Positions 23,337 to 31,250 of a stretch of 34,719 nucleotides of DNA are shown here, one piece after another (the stretch's first letter is position 1; each line of letters opens with the position of its first letter). The position numbers and the translations under genes were made by a program. The DNA comes from SICB01 sp037132395 (GTDB taxonomy: Bacteria; Patescibacteriota; Saccharimonadia; CAILAD01; BJGX01), in assembly GCA_037132395.1 (NCBI GenBank), contig JBAXPC010000004.1:1-34719 (forward strand), read 5' to 3'. Below the pieces are notes generated by a model that saw nothing but the letters and a program-made list of their open reading frames with translations, was not told the origin of the DNA and searched no databases.

Positions 23337-24125
23337 ATGATTCTTATAGTCGTTGTTTTAGCAGTACTGCAAGGGGTTACAGAGTTTTTACCAATCTCTA
23401 GCTCAGCTCATTTATTTTTATTGCCTTGGGCTGTTAATATACCCAACCCAGGATTGGCTTTTGATACTGCAATTCACATCGGAACCGCCTTGGCGCTGGT
23501 GGTATTTTTCTGGAAAGACTTCTACGCCTTATTCAAAAAACGCGACAAACTCTTGGCATATATTTTGATTGCCTCGGTGCCAGCCGCTTTAGCAGGGTAT
23601 TTGGGCGACAAAATGATTGATAAGTACTTTCACCAGTCGAGCTCGGCCCCATTAATTATAGGTATCGGACTGATATTTTATGGATTGGTAATGTATATTA
23701 TCGACAAATCAGCCAAACTCGACAAGGATATCGGACACATCGGACCCAAGAAAGCTCTGATTATCGGCTTTGCCCAGGTACTGGCCTTGGTCCCGGGCAC
23801 TTCGCGTTCGGGTATTACAATATCTGCTGGTGAGCTTCTAGGTCTCAACAGAGAGTCGGCAGCACGCTTTAGTTTTCTTTTGGCGACTCCAATATCACTA
23901 GGTGCTGGGCTCTATAAACTAACCCAGATTATTACTGAGCCATCAGGCAGTGTATCGATTTTTCTAACATTGGTAGGTATTGTAGTGGCTTTTGGCGTAG
24001 GACTAGCAGTTATTACTTGGCTACTAGACTATCTCAAGAAACACTCCTTGCTAATATTTGTGCTTTACAGGATTGTGCTCGGTTTTTCTGTTATAGCCAT
24101 ATGGTTAATTAAGGATATGAAGTGA
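23337..24125 (+). CDS. uppP: undecaprenyl-diphosphatase UppP (BacA)
   Basis: This gene encodes 262 residues, the normal length, with about eight membrane helices. The signature motifs GVTEFLPISSSAH (near 13-25) and VPGTSRSGITISAG (near 152-165) hold the catalytic Glu, Ser and Arg. It dephosphorylates undecaprenyl diphosphate, recycling the lipid carrier for peptidoglycan and for the glycan enzymes at 3027 and 25300. It overlaps the RNase H gene by 4 bases (GTGA). Confidence 0.95.
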   Translation: MILIVVVLAVLQGVTEFLPISSSAHLFLLPWAVNIPNPGLAFDTAIHIGTALALVVFFWKDFYALFKKRDKLLAYILIASVPAALAGYLGDKMIDKYFHQSSSAPLIIGIGLIFYGLVMYIIDKSAKLDKDIGHIGPKKALIIGFAQVLALVPGTSRSGITISAGELLGLNRESAARFSFLLATPISLGAGLYKLTQIITEPSGSVSIFLTLVGIVVAFGVGLAVITWLLDYLKKHSLLIFVLYRIVLGFSVIAIWLIKDMK

Positions 24126-24532
24126 ATAAAACCGAGCCAGTTATTGTTTTTTGCGACGGTGGATCTCGAGGCAACCCCGGCCCTTCGGCACTTGGCGCGG
24201 TTATTCTCAACCAAGACAACGAGGTTATTGAAGAAATAGGCAAATACCTGGGTGTTCAGACCAACAACTATGCCGAATACAGTGCCGTTATTGCCGCCCT
24301 CGAAAAGATACACGAAATGGGCATCAAAAAAGCCGATTTTTTTCTAGATAGCCAGCTAATAGTTAGGCAGCTCAATGGTCAGTATCGAGTAAAAAATGCC
24401 AATATGATCCCGCTAAATGCTGAAGTCAATAGGCTCTCTGCTGGGCTAGATCTAACCTTTACTCATGTTTATCGCGAAGACAACACTCTGGCAGACGCCG
24501 TCGTAAACCAAGTCCTTGATAGTCAGAAATAG
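24122..24532 (+). CDS. RNase H family ribonuclease HI
   Basis: This gene encodes 136 residues. The four catalytic acids are in place: FCDGGSRGNPGP (Asp near 12), NNYAEYSAV (Glu near 49), FLDSQLIVRQLNG (Asp near 76), and YREDNTLADAVVN (Asp near 126). The form lacks the basic protrusion of Escherichia coli RNase HI and resembles archaeal/YpdQ-type enzymes. It removes RNA from RNA-DNA hybrids. The GTG start overlaps the uppP stop. The rnpB -35 box overlaps its stop codon. Confidence 0.9.
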   Translation: MNKTEPVIVFCDGGSRGNPGPSALGAVILNQDNEVIEEIGKYLGVQTNNYAEYSAVIAALEKIHEMGIKKADFFLDSQLIVRQLNGQYRVKNANMIPLNAEVNRLSAGLDLTFTHVYREDNTLADAVVNQVLDSQK

Positions 24533-24558
24533 ACAACTAAGCATAAATATATTATAAT
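24530..24558 (+). promoter_or_regulatory. rnpB promoter
   Basis: TAGACA (24530-24535), a 17-nt spacer and TATAAT (24553-24558). The predicted +1 is 24565, exactly the first base of the P1 helix of RNase P RNA. Confidence 0.8.
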
Positions 24559-24586
24559 ATGGCAGCTATTAGTTAGCGGATGACCG

Positions 24587-24686
24587 CCCAGCACCTTTGT
24601 GTATATCATTATCGAAGCAATAATTTTAGAAATTAGCCTTAGTTCAGTCGAGAGCGCTTCAAATTGGTACTTACAAAGGTGCTGGG
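24587..24686 (+). repeat. rnpB repeat copy 1 (P3 position)
   Basis: A 100-nt segment bounded by CCCAGCACCTTTGT (24587-24600) and its exact complement ACAAAGGTGCTGGG (24673-24686). Inside, GAAGC can pair with GCTTC to prolong a bulged hairpin. It lies between P2 and the P4 strand, where P3 belongs. Blocks of 15 nt (24613-24627) and 17 nt (24630-24646) are identical to copy 2. Confidence 0.85.
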
Positions 24687-24772
24687 AGGAAAGTCCGAAC
24701 AGCATAGAGTAACGGTAGTTGTTAACTGCAACCAGGAGCGATCCTAGGGAAAGTGCCACAGAAACAATACCG

Positions 24773-24875
24773 CCCAGCACCTTTTTTGTATATCAATACC
24801 GAAGCAATAATTTTTTTAAAATTAGCCTTAGTTCAAGCAAGAAGGCTTCAATTGGTACATAACAAAGGTGCTGGG
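24773..24875 (+). repeat. rnpB repeat copy 2 (P12 position)
   Basis: A 103-nt segment with the same CCCAGCACCTTT/AAAGGTGCTGGG ends. Identical blocks with copy 1 are 24800-24814 and 24819-24835, and overall similarity is high. It sits just before TAAGGGTGAAA, so it occupies P12, a helix known to vary among bacteria. Confidence 0.85.
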
Positions 24876-25111
24876 TAAGGGTGAAAAGAGTGGGTTAAGA
24901 GCCCCCAGTTCTGATAGGTGACTATCGGAAGAGGTAAACCCTACCGGCTGCAAGATTATGGGCCCTTCCGCTTTTAAAGCAGAGAGACTTCTCGTCTTTT
25001 TATAGGGTATATCGCGTCATCCCGCCAATTTAGTGCATCGAGCTACCACGGAGTGTTAGATTGGCGGGAGGTAGTGCCTGCTTTAGTAGGCGTTAAGATA
25101 GATGGTCATCG

Positions 25112-25208
25112 CCCAGCACCTTTATATATCAATTCCATATCAAAACAGTGAAGCTGAGTGATAACTGCGTGAGCAAACTGACTCGAATTGATATATAAAG
25201 GTGCTGGG
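25112..25208 (+). repeat. rnpB repeat copy 3 (P19 position)
   Basis: A 97-nt segment with the same 12-bp ends, here extended to a perfect 24-bp inverted repeat (25112-25135 with 25185-25208). The interior differs from copies 1 and 2 except for the TATATCAAT-like flank. It lies between the P2 3' strand and the P4 3' strand, where helix P19 occurs in some bacteria. Confidence 0.85.
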
Positions 25209-25239
25209 TACAAAATTCGGCTTATAGCTAACTAATAGC

Positions 25240-25280
25240 AATAAATAGCATTCGTTTTTAATGGCGAATGTTATTTTATT
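25240..25280 (+). terminator. rnpB terminator hairpin
   Basis: The arm 25240-25254 pairs with 25265-25280 (ATTCG/CGAAT core, one wobble and one bulge), ending in TTTTATT. An ATG at 25261 lies in its loop, which argues against that codon as the start of the next gene. Confidence 0.6.
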
Positions 25281-25283
25281 AGA

Positions 25284-25292
25284 TGGTACAAT
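25284..25292 (+). promoter_or_regulatory. extended -10 promoter, leaderless sugar transferase gene
   Basis: TGG plus TACAAT (25287-25292) ends 7 nt before the ATG at 25300, the spacing seen at 11101, 14045, 17694 and 20152. Confidence 0.65.
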
Positions 25293-25299
25293 AAATACT

Positions 25300-26721
25300 A
25301 TGAGAAAAAGAAGCGAGCTATTAATATCAGCTCTCCAGATACCAGTCGACTACACGATGCTAGTGGTAAGCTTTATTTTGGCCTACATGCTAAGAGAGGG
25401 CAGCGGTAAGCCCTTCTCGACAGCAATAGCTGGCCAAAGCTACCTCAACTTCATGCTATTATTCCTGCCTATCTGGCTTTTGATATTTGCTAGCGTAGGA
25501 CTTTATAAGATCCGATCTGATAGAGGCAACTGGATAGACTTTAGCAAAATTATAGCTGCCTGTGCATCTGGGGTAATGGTACTAATTGTCATCGACTTTA
25601 TCAACTCCACCCCGATATTCCCAGCAAAAAGCATACCGATTTATGGCTTCATGTTTGCCCTCGTTTTGGTGAGCCTAGGCCGAATACTAATGAGCTTATT
25701 ACAAAAAACTCTATCTCGTTTTGGTATAGGTGTTTATAGTGTCCTGTTTATTGGCGGCGGCGATACAGCGGTCGAGCTGAAAACGGCCCTCAAGCGGCTC
25801 AAGAGACGCTATAAGATAGTAGCAAACCTGCCCAACCTAGCCCGATCCACCACCGATAGACTCCAGACAATCCGAGATTCACACCACATTGACATGATTA
25901 TGGTGGCTGACAGCACTATTAGTGACGATAATATAGTAGATATCTTGGCTTTCTGCCAAGCCAATCATATCGGTTATCAATTCGTACCCAGCATTTCGAA
26001 CCTCTACACCTCTAAAATCATTACTACCCAGATAGGTTCGGTGCCTATTCTTGAGCTAAAACCGACACCGCTGGAGGGCTGGGGGAGGGTTCTAAAAAGG
26101 TTATTCGATGTAATAGTTACAACTATAATTGCCATCTTGAGTCTGCCGTTGCAGCTTATAATATTCCTCATTATCAGGTTCAACGATCACGGCCCAGCGA
26201 TTTATTTGCATGAGTGTTACGGGCGCAGTGGAAAAAAGATTAATGTATATAAATTTAGAACAATGAAAGCCGAATACAGTCTTGGTGCCAAGTTCGGTAA
26301 CCGTAGTATTGAGGATGTACTGAAGCTCCTGCCGCGCGACAAAGCCGATGAATTTAGATCTAATGCCAAGATTAAGGACGACCCTAGGGTAGGAAAACTT
26401 GGCAGGTTCTTGCGCAAGACTAGCCTCGACGAGCTCCCACAGCTTTACAACGTACTTAAAGGCGATTTGAGCTTAGTCGGCCCAAGGCCGCTACCAGAGT
26501 CTGAGCTCGAATTGGTTGGTGGGCAAAAGAACCTCGCTAAGATTGTTGCTATTAGACCCGGCATTACAGGAATGTGGCAGGTTTCGGGCCGTAACGAGCT
26601 GTCGTATTCAGATAGAGTTAAGCTCAATATTGTTTATATCGAAAATTGGTCGCTTTGGCTGGATATCAAAATAATCATCAAAACCGTCTGGCAGGCCATA
26701 TTTGAGCGCAATGGAATATAA
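25300..26721 (+). CDS. polyprenyl glycosylphosphotransferase (WbaP/WcaJ-type initiating sugar transferase)
   Basis: This gene encodes 473 residues. Four N-terminal membrane helices (about 10-125) lead to a nucleotide-fold CoA-binding-like domain (SVLFIGGGDTAVEL near 155) and the C-terminal bacterial sugar transferase domain. Its signatures are KRLFDVIVTT (near 268), YKFRTM (near 318), LRKTSLDELPQLYNVLKGDLSLVGPRP (near 373-398) and RPGITGMWQVSGR (near 420). The enzyme loads a sugar phosphate onto undecaprenyl phosphate to begin exopolysaccharide or capsule repeats. The ATG at 25300 is chosen because it sits behind an extended -10; the earlier ATG lies in the rnpB terminator. It overlaps the next glycosyltransferase by 11 bases. 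Confidence 0.9.
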   Translation: MRKRSELLISALQIPVDYTMLVVSFILAYMLREGSGKPFSTAIAGQSYLNFMLLFLPIWLLIFASVGLYKIRSDRGNWIDFSKIIAACASGVMVLIVIDFINSTPIFPAKSIPIYGFMFALVLVSLGRILMSLLQKTLSRFGIGVYSVLFIGGGDTAVELKTALKRLKRRYKIVANLPNLARSTTDRLQTIRDSHHIDMIMVADSTISDDNIVDILAFCQANHIGYQFVPSISNLYTSKIITTQIGSVPILELKPTPLEGWGRVLKRLFDVIVTTIIAILSLPLQLIIFLIIRFNDHGPAIYLHECYGRSGKKINVYKFRTMKAEYSLGAKFGNRSIEDVLKLLPRDKADEFRSNAKIKDDPRVGKLGRFLRKTSLDELPQLYNVLKGDLSLVGPRPLPESELELVGGQKNLAKIVAIRPGITGMWQVSGRNELSYSDRVKLNIVYIENWSLWLDIKIIIKTVWQAIFERNGI

Positions 26722-27841
26722 GAAGCAATTATCGGGCCTCAGAGTAGCCATCGTACACGATTGGCTAGTTGGACTAGGGGGCGCTGAAAGAGTCGTGGAG
26801 GCTATTTTGAAACTATTTCCTCAGGCTGATCTGTATACCAGTGTGTATGACGCATCAAAGCTAAAGTTATTTAAGGATAGGAAAGTTCACACTACTTTTT
26901 TGCAGAATTGGCCTCTGGCCAGTAGCAAGCATCAACTTTTTGCAGCACTTAGGCCCCTGGCTTTCGAGAGCTTAGAGCTGAGCGGATACGACCTGGTGAT
27001 ATCCAGCTCAAGCGCCGAGGCAAAGGGAGTCATCACCCCGACCGAAACACTACATATATGCTACATACATACACCCGTACGTTACTATTGGAGTGCATAT
27101 GACGATTATCTTGCAAGCCCAGGCTTTGGACTCCTCAACCCACTTGTGAGGCTGGTGATGCCAACAATGGTTAAGAAGCTAAAGCGTTGGGACTATGCCG
27201 CAGCTCAAAGGCCAGACAGCTTATTGGCTAATTCAAAAGAAGTATCTGGCAGAATTTTAAAGTACTATAATCGTCAAAGCAAAGTAATAAACCCTCCTGT
27301 GGATTTTGATAGGTTATCTAGAATTGATCGAAATAAAAAGGATTATTTTCTGGTTGTCTCCAGATTAGTTCCGTATAAAAGAATCGATTTGGCTATTCGT
27401 GCATGCAATGATTTGAAAAAAAAATTAATAATTGCAGGAACAGGACCAGAACTTTTGAAATATAAAAAGAGTTCAGGCGACACCATTGAATTTATTGAGA
27501 ATCCTAGTGATGCCAAGGTGAATCAGCTTTATTCTGGAGCTAAGGCATTTATATTTTCAGCAGAAGAAGACTTCGGCATTACGCCAGTAGAAGCGATGGC
27601 TTCTGGGGTGCCGGTGATATGTTTCGCTAAAGGCGGAGCCACCGAGACGGTGATAGATGGCGTGACTGGCATTTACCATAGTCAACAGACGGTAGCAAGC
27701 TTGGTCGAGGCAATCCAAAAGTTCGAAAAAACCAGCTTCGATGAAAAAGAAATAGTAAAAAGAGCCAAAATGTTTTCAGAAGACAGATTTTTGAACGAGC
27801 TCGGAGGGTATGTAGTTGGGAAAATCAGCAAAAAAAAGTAG
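26711..27841 (+). CDS. GT4-type glycosyltransferase
   Basis: This gene encodes 376 residues with two Rossmann domains (GT-B). The N terminus has LRVAIVHDWLVGLGGAERVV (glycine-rich acceptor loop). The C-terminal donor site has EEDFGITPVEAMASGVPVICFAKGGATETV (the EX7E-type motif, near 287-316), and LVVSRLVPYKRIDLAI near 213 marks the domain start. Such enzymes add sugars to the lipid-linked unit made by the preceding transferase. ATG at 26711 lies inside the end of the upstream gene. The middle part (27290-27480) is visibly more A/T-rich than its neighbours. Confidence 0.88.
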   Translation: MEYKKQLSGLRVAIVHDWLVGLGGAERVVEAILKLFPQADLYTSVYDASKLKLFKDRKVHTTFLQNWPLASSKHQLFAALRPLAFESLELSGYDLVISSSSAEAKGVITPTETLHICYIHTPVRYYWSAYDDYLASPGFGLLNPLVRLVMPTMVKKLKRWDYAAAQRPDSLLANSKEVSGRILKYYNRQSKVINPPVDFDRLSRIDRNKKDYFLVVSRLVPYKRIDLAIRACNDLKKKLIIAGTGPELLKYKKSSGDTIEFIENPSDAKVNQLYSGAKAFIFSAEEDFGITPVEAMASGVPVICFAKGGATETVIDGVTGIYHSQQTVASLVEAIQKFEKTSFDEKEIVKRAKMFSEDRFLNELGGYVVGKISKKK

Positions 27842-29246
27842 CCTCGTAAAAAGTCTGGCCATTGCAACAGTCGTCTTTGGGCTATTTATTATCATTGCAA
27901 ATCTGGGTGGATTGATAGATAAAGTTGTAATTAAAACTACAAAAATAAATAACTATAAGATACTGAGTGACTATTTACTCGCGCAAAATAAGCCACTAGG
28001 CATACTTTTGTTATTTGAAAATAATTCAGAAGTACGCCACGGAGGCGGATTTATAGGGACAGTGGGTTTTATAGATATCGAAAAGGGAGCTATTAAGCCT
28101 AAATCTATACGGAGCGTATACTATTACGATCATAAGGCCGAGGCACCGGGCTATTACGAGGAAACCACAGAGGGCTCAAACGGTGAAAAAGTAATGAATA
28201 CCTACACCCTCAGGAATAGTGGTGTAAATATGGATTGGCCTAGAAATGCCAGAAGGGCTGCTAACATTTTCGAGAAAGAATCCGGCATGAGCGTTGATAT
28301 GGTAGTTGGAATAACTCCAGACATACTCAAGAGCATGCTTCAAAAGACAGGGCCAATATATCTCCCCGATTATAGATTGACCATAACGGCAGACAATATA
28401 ATGGAAACACTGCAAATGGAAGTAGAGTCTGGCACCGATAAAGCCCAAAGAGATGACCCGAAGTCAGTTATCACGAGTCTTGCGAATAAACTCATGGGTA
28501 TATTATCCCAAAAATCTATTGGAGAGCTGTACGGCTACCTCCCTGATATAGATAGGCTGTTGCGCGAAAGACAAATAGTAGCATACTCTAAAGACTTGCG
28601 TGTAGAGCAAGCCATTAAGGATCTGGGATATAGCGGTGGGCTCAAGGCTTTCTCAGGTGATTACATGGGCTTCTCTGAATCGTCAGGTTCCGGAACCAAG
28701 ACAGGATCTTACATAAAAAGAGATTTGAGTAGGCAGACAACCATTTCTGATAATGGCGAAAGCTTAATAGATATTACTTTTGAGAGGGAGCATCTAGCCA
28801 TGGAGAATCTGTATCGATATTTTGACCCCGAGTTTAATGGCTATAAATATCTAGTGGGTTATGATCAAGTCGACATCAAACTTGCATTGCCAAAGGGGTC
28901 CGAAATCATCAGTTCGTCTGGAAGTTTTTATTTGACCGACAGAGAGAATGGCTATGATATATATATCTTCGGCATGACAGTACAGCCGTCAGAAAAAAAG
29001 GCTTTTAATATTAGATACAAACAGCCTTATAGACAAGTTATGGGCGATACATTTAACTACACTTCTTATCTTCAGATGCCAATGGGTACTTTTGGGGTTG
29101 GCATAAAAGACTGTGTCCAGGTGCCAAAAAATTATGTCTTGCTTGCTTCAAATAAGCCAAACTTTACCAATAGCCTGGGTAATGTGTGCTATGATGCAGA
29201 TACTTCTAGTGATTATTTTTTAAGTTTAGTCTATGGAAAAAAATAA
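27816..29246 (+). CDS. DUF4012 domain-containing membrane protein
   Basis: This gene encodes 476 residues. A single N-terminal membrane anchor (about 13-33) precedes a large extracytoplasmic domain. LLLFENNSEVRHGGGFIGTVG (near 63-83) is the DUF4012 hallmark, usually NxxExRPTGGFIG. The family is widespread in CPR and in Gram-positive bacteria, next to polysaccharide genes, with unknown activity. The start is TTG with GGAGGG about 7 nt upstream. It overlaps the glycosyltransferase by 26 bases and the ABC ATPase by 14. The likely role is in surface glycan attachment or assembly, from context only. Confidence 0.8.
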   Translation: MGKSAKKSSLVKSLAIATVVFGLFIIIANLGGLIDKVVIKTTKINNYKILSDYLLAQNKPLGILLLFENNSEVRHGGGFIGTVGFIDIEKGAIKPKSIRSVYYYDHKAEAPGYYEETTEGSNGEKVMNTYTLRNSGVNMDWPRNARRAANIFEKESGMSVDMVVGITPDILKSMLQKTGPIYLPDYRLTITADNIMETLQMEVESGTDKAQRDDPKSVITSLANKLMGILSQKSIGELYGYLPDIDRLLRERQIVAYSKDLRVEQAIKDLGYSGGLKAFSGDYMGFSESSGSGTKTGSYIKRDLSRQTTISDNGESLIDITFEREHLAMENLYRYFDPEFNGYKYLVGYDQVDIKLALPKGSEIISSSGSFYLTDRENGYDIYIFGMTVQPSEKKAFNIRYKQPYRQVMGDTFNYTSYLQMPMGTFGVGIKDCVQVPKNYVLLASNKPNFTNSLGNVCYDADTSSDYFLSLVYGKK

Positions 29247-29934
29247 ATCAGAAATTGTTATAGAGCTAACTAAGCTAGCCAAGCGTTACGACGACGAGGC
29301 CGGGGTTTATGATGCCCTGAAGGAAGTCGAGCTCAAGGTAAAGGCCGGCGAGTTCTTGGCGGTTATGGGCCCATCTGGTTCGGGCAAATCGACGCTTATG
29401 AATATTATTGGTTTACTCGATAGGCCAACGGCTGGCGACTACCTACTCGATGGAGTTGATACTAATACTCTCAGTGATAAAGATCTAGCCAAGCTCAGAA
29501 GAGACCGAATCGGTTTTATATTTCAGAATTTCAATCTGCTGCCACGCCTCAGTATCATGCAGAATGTAGAGTTGCCGCTAGTCTATGAGAAAATCAGAAC
29601 AGCCGAAAGGAAACGACGGGTAAGAGAAGTTTTGAGTGAAGTAGGAATATTAGACAAGATCGACAGTAAGCCAAATAGAGTCAGTGGTGGCCAGGTGCAG
29701 CGTGCTGCGATTGCCAGAGCACTCATCAATAAGCCCAGCTTGATTTTGGCAGACGAGCCAACTGGTAACCTGGATACCAAGACGGGTATAGAAATCATGG
29801 AATTATTAAAAAAGCTCAATAGCAGTGGAGTGACCATTATTTTGGTGACTCACAACCCTGAGTTGAGTCATTATGCCTCGCGAGTTGTTGAGGTCCGAGA
29901 TGGGCTACTAACCGAGAAAGAGGTGAAGAAATGA
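29233..29934 (+). CDS. MacB/LolD-type ABC transporter ATP-binding protein
   Basis: This gene encodes 233 residues. It has Walker A GPSGSGKST (near 45-53), the Q-loop FQNFNLLP, the signature VSGGQVQRAAIARAL (near 153), Walker B LILADEPTGNLD, and the switch His in THNPE. The LolD/MacB/FtsE subfamily powers permeases with a large periplasmic domain, like the next gene, which it overlaps by 4 bases. The signature has SGGQVQR where SGGQQQR is usual. Confidence 0.92.
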   Translation: MEKNKSEIVIELTKLAKRYDDEAGVYDALKEVELKVKAGEFLAVMGPSGSGKSTLMNIIGLLDRPTAGDYLLDGVDTNTLSDKDLAKLRRDRIGFIFQNFNLLPRLSIMQNVELPLVYEKIRTAERKRRVREVLSEVGILDKIDSKPNRVSGGQVQRAAIARALINKPSLILADEPTGNLDTKTGIEIMELLKKLNSSGVTIILVTHNPELSHYASRVVEVRDGLLTEKEVKK

Positions 29935-31172
29935 TTTGGCAGAATATCAAAAATGCCTTCCTTTCCATAAGATCAGCAAAACTTCGATCAGCTTTGACGG
30001 CAGTTGGGGTCGTGATTGGAGTTTTTGCGGTTCTAGTAATGGTTGGTGTAGGCGACGGCGTCAAGGCCGAGGTAGAGAGTCAGATATCTAATCTAGGAAC
30101 AAATGTATTGACCATTACATCTGGTAAGCTAGCCCAGTCTAATACAAACGGCGATACAAAACAGCAAAAAGGCTCAGGTATCAATATAGCCAGTGGTATC
30201 GGAACCAGCACCCTGACTGAGGCCGACGTTAAAACAATCGAAACCGACCCTAACGTAGTGAGTTCGGCAGCATTTGGCCTAATATCATCTTCGGTGGGCA
30301 AGGACCAGGCTGTTAGTAATAGTGCCTTTGTAATAGCTACTACACCAAGTTACTTTAATATTCGTCAATTAAAGACTTCGCAGGGAAGCTTCTTTACCGA
30401 TTCTGACAATAGCGATTCGAAATTTGTGGCGGTTATCGGTTCTGATACTAAGCAGAACCTGTTTGGAAGCGAAGATCCTATTGGTAAGCCCATTACCCTG
30501 AGGGGCAAGCAGTTCTTGGTGTCTGGGGTTATCCAAAAGTCAGATTCAGGCATAAGTCTCGGAGCAAATGGAGATGACATCGTAATAATACCCACCAACT
30601 CCGCAATTAAACTAACAGCCAAGAATGATATTTTTAGAGTTATAGTAGAGGTTGATAGTGAAAAGAATGTCGAAAAAGTCAAAGCCTCACTCGAGCAGTC
30701 GATTCGGTCTAACCACTCCGGAGCTGACGACTTCAGCGTTCTGACCCAAAAAGAACTGCTTACTACCTTTAATAGCATCCTAGATATTTTGACTACTTTT
30801 GTTGTTGCCATTGCAGCAATCAGCCTGCTTGTAGGCGGCATTGGTATAATGAACATAATGTTGGTCACTGTCAGCGAACGAACCAAAGAGATTGGAATTC
30901 GCAAGGCCATGGGTGCCACTTTTGGTAATATCATGGGGCAGTTTCTGACCGAATCAATAATAATTTCTTTAATTGGGGGAGTGATAGGAGTCCTGGTGTC
31001 GTACCTTGCTGGGTTGGTCATAGCGAAGTTTGCCCATATCACCCCAGTTTATAGCCCTATAGCGCTCATCTCTGCCCTAGGAGCGAGTTTATTGATTGGA
31101 GTTGTATTCGGAACAGCCCCTGCCATAAAGGCTGCTAGGAAGGACCCTATACAGGCCCTGAAGTCATTATGA
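29931..31172 (+). CDS. MacB/FtsX-type ABC transporter permease
   Basis: This gene encodes 413 residues. The N-terminal helix (about 20-42, ALTAVGVVIGVFAVLVMVGVGDG) starts with the conserved LRSxLTxLGIxIG-like motif. An extracytoplasmic MacB core domain (about 50-270) follows, then three C-terminal helices with GIMNIMLVTVSERTKEIGIRKAMGA (near 300-325), the FtsX-family coupling motif. It forms an exporter or mechanotransmission complex with the ATPase; the substrate is unknown. It ends at the terminator at 31201. Confidence 0.92.
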   Translation: MIWQNIKNAFLSIRSAKLRSALTAVGVVIGVFAVLVMVGVGDGVKAEVESQISNLGTNVLTITSGKLAQSNTNGDTKQQKGSGINIASGIGTSTLTEADVKTIETDPNVVSSAAFGLISSSVGKDQAVSNSAFVIATTPSYFNIRQLKTSQGSFFTDSDNSDSKFVAVIGSDTKQNLFGSEDPIGKPITLRGKQFLVSGVIQKSDSGISLGANGDDIVIIPTNSAIKLTAKNDIFRVIVEVDSEKNVEKVKASLEQSIRSNHSGADDFSVLTQKELLTTFNSILDILTTFVVAIAAISLLVGGIGIMNIMLVTVSERTKEIGIRKAMGATFGNIMGQFLTESIIISLIGGVIGVLVSYLAGLVIAKFAHITPVYSPIALISALGASLLIGVVFGTAPAIKAARKDPIQALKSL

Positions 31173-31200
31173 TTTAACAATCTCAGCTCTGCTGCTAATC

Positions 31201-31232
31201 AAAAAAGCTCCCTAATTATGGGGAGCTTTTTT
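31201..31232. terminator. bidirectional intrinsic terminator
   Basis: A 12-bp stem (31201-31212 with about 31221-31232), AAAAAAGCTCCC/GGGAGCTTTTTT, with a short loop. It separates the ABC transporter genes from convergent rplT. Confidence 0.9.
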
Positions 31233-31250
31233 GATTATAATTTATGCTTG

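Larger units (their letters stand above)
24565..25239 (+). ncRNA. rnpB: RNase P RNA with three repeat-derived helix expansions
   Basis: This RNA is the catalytic subunit that removes tRNA 5' leaders. P1 is a perfect 13-bp helix (24565-24577 with 25227-25239). P2 is GATGACC/GGTCATC (24579-24585 with 25104-25110). Conserved blocks are GAGGAAAGTCCG (24686-24697), AGGGAAAGTGCCACAGAAA (24746-24764), AAGGGTGAAA after the second expansion, GAGGTAAACC (24931-24940), and ACAAAATTCGGCTTAT (25210-25225), which pairs as P4. The P15-17 domain probably lies around 25021-25068. The length, about 675 nt, exceeds the usual 350-400 because about 300 nt sit in three expansions at P3, P12 and P19 that share terminal repeats. 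Without them the core is of normal size, so the ribozyme is probably functional. No clear GGU was placed in the P15 loop. Confidence 0.93.

Noticed and set aside
24523..24780. Minus-strand protein gene over rnpB
   Set aside because: The frame lies within conserved RNase P RNA helices and the repeat element. Its codons follow the RNA structure, and no protein family is visible.
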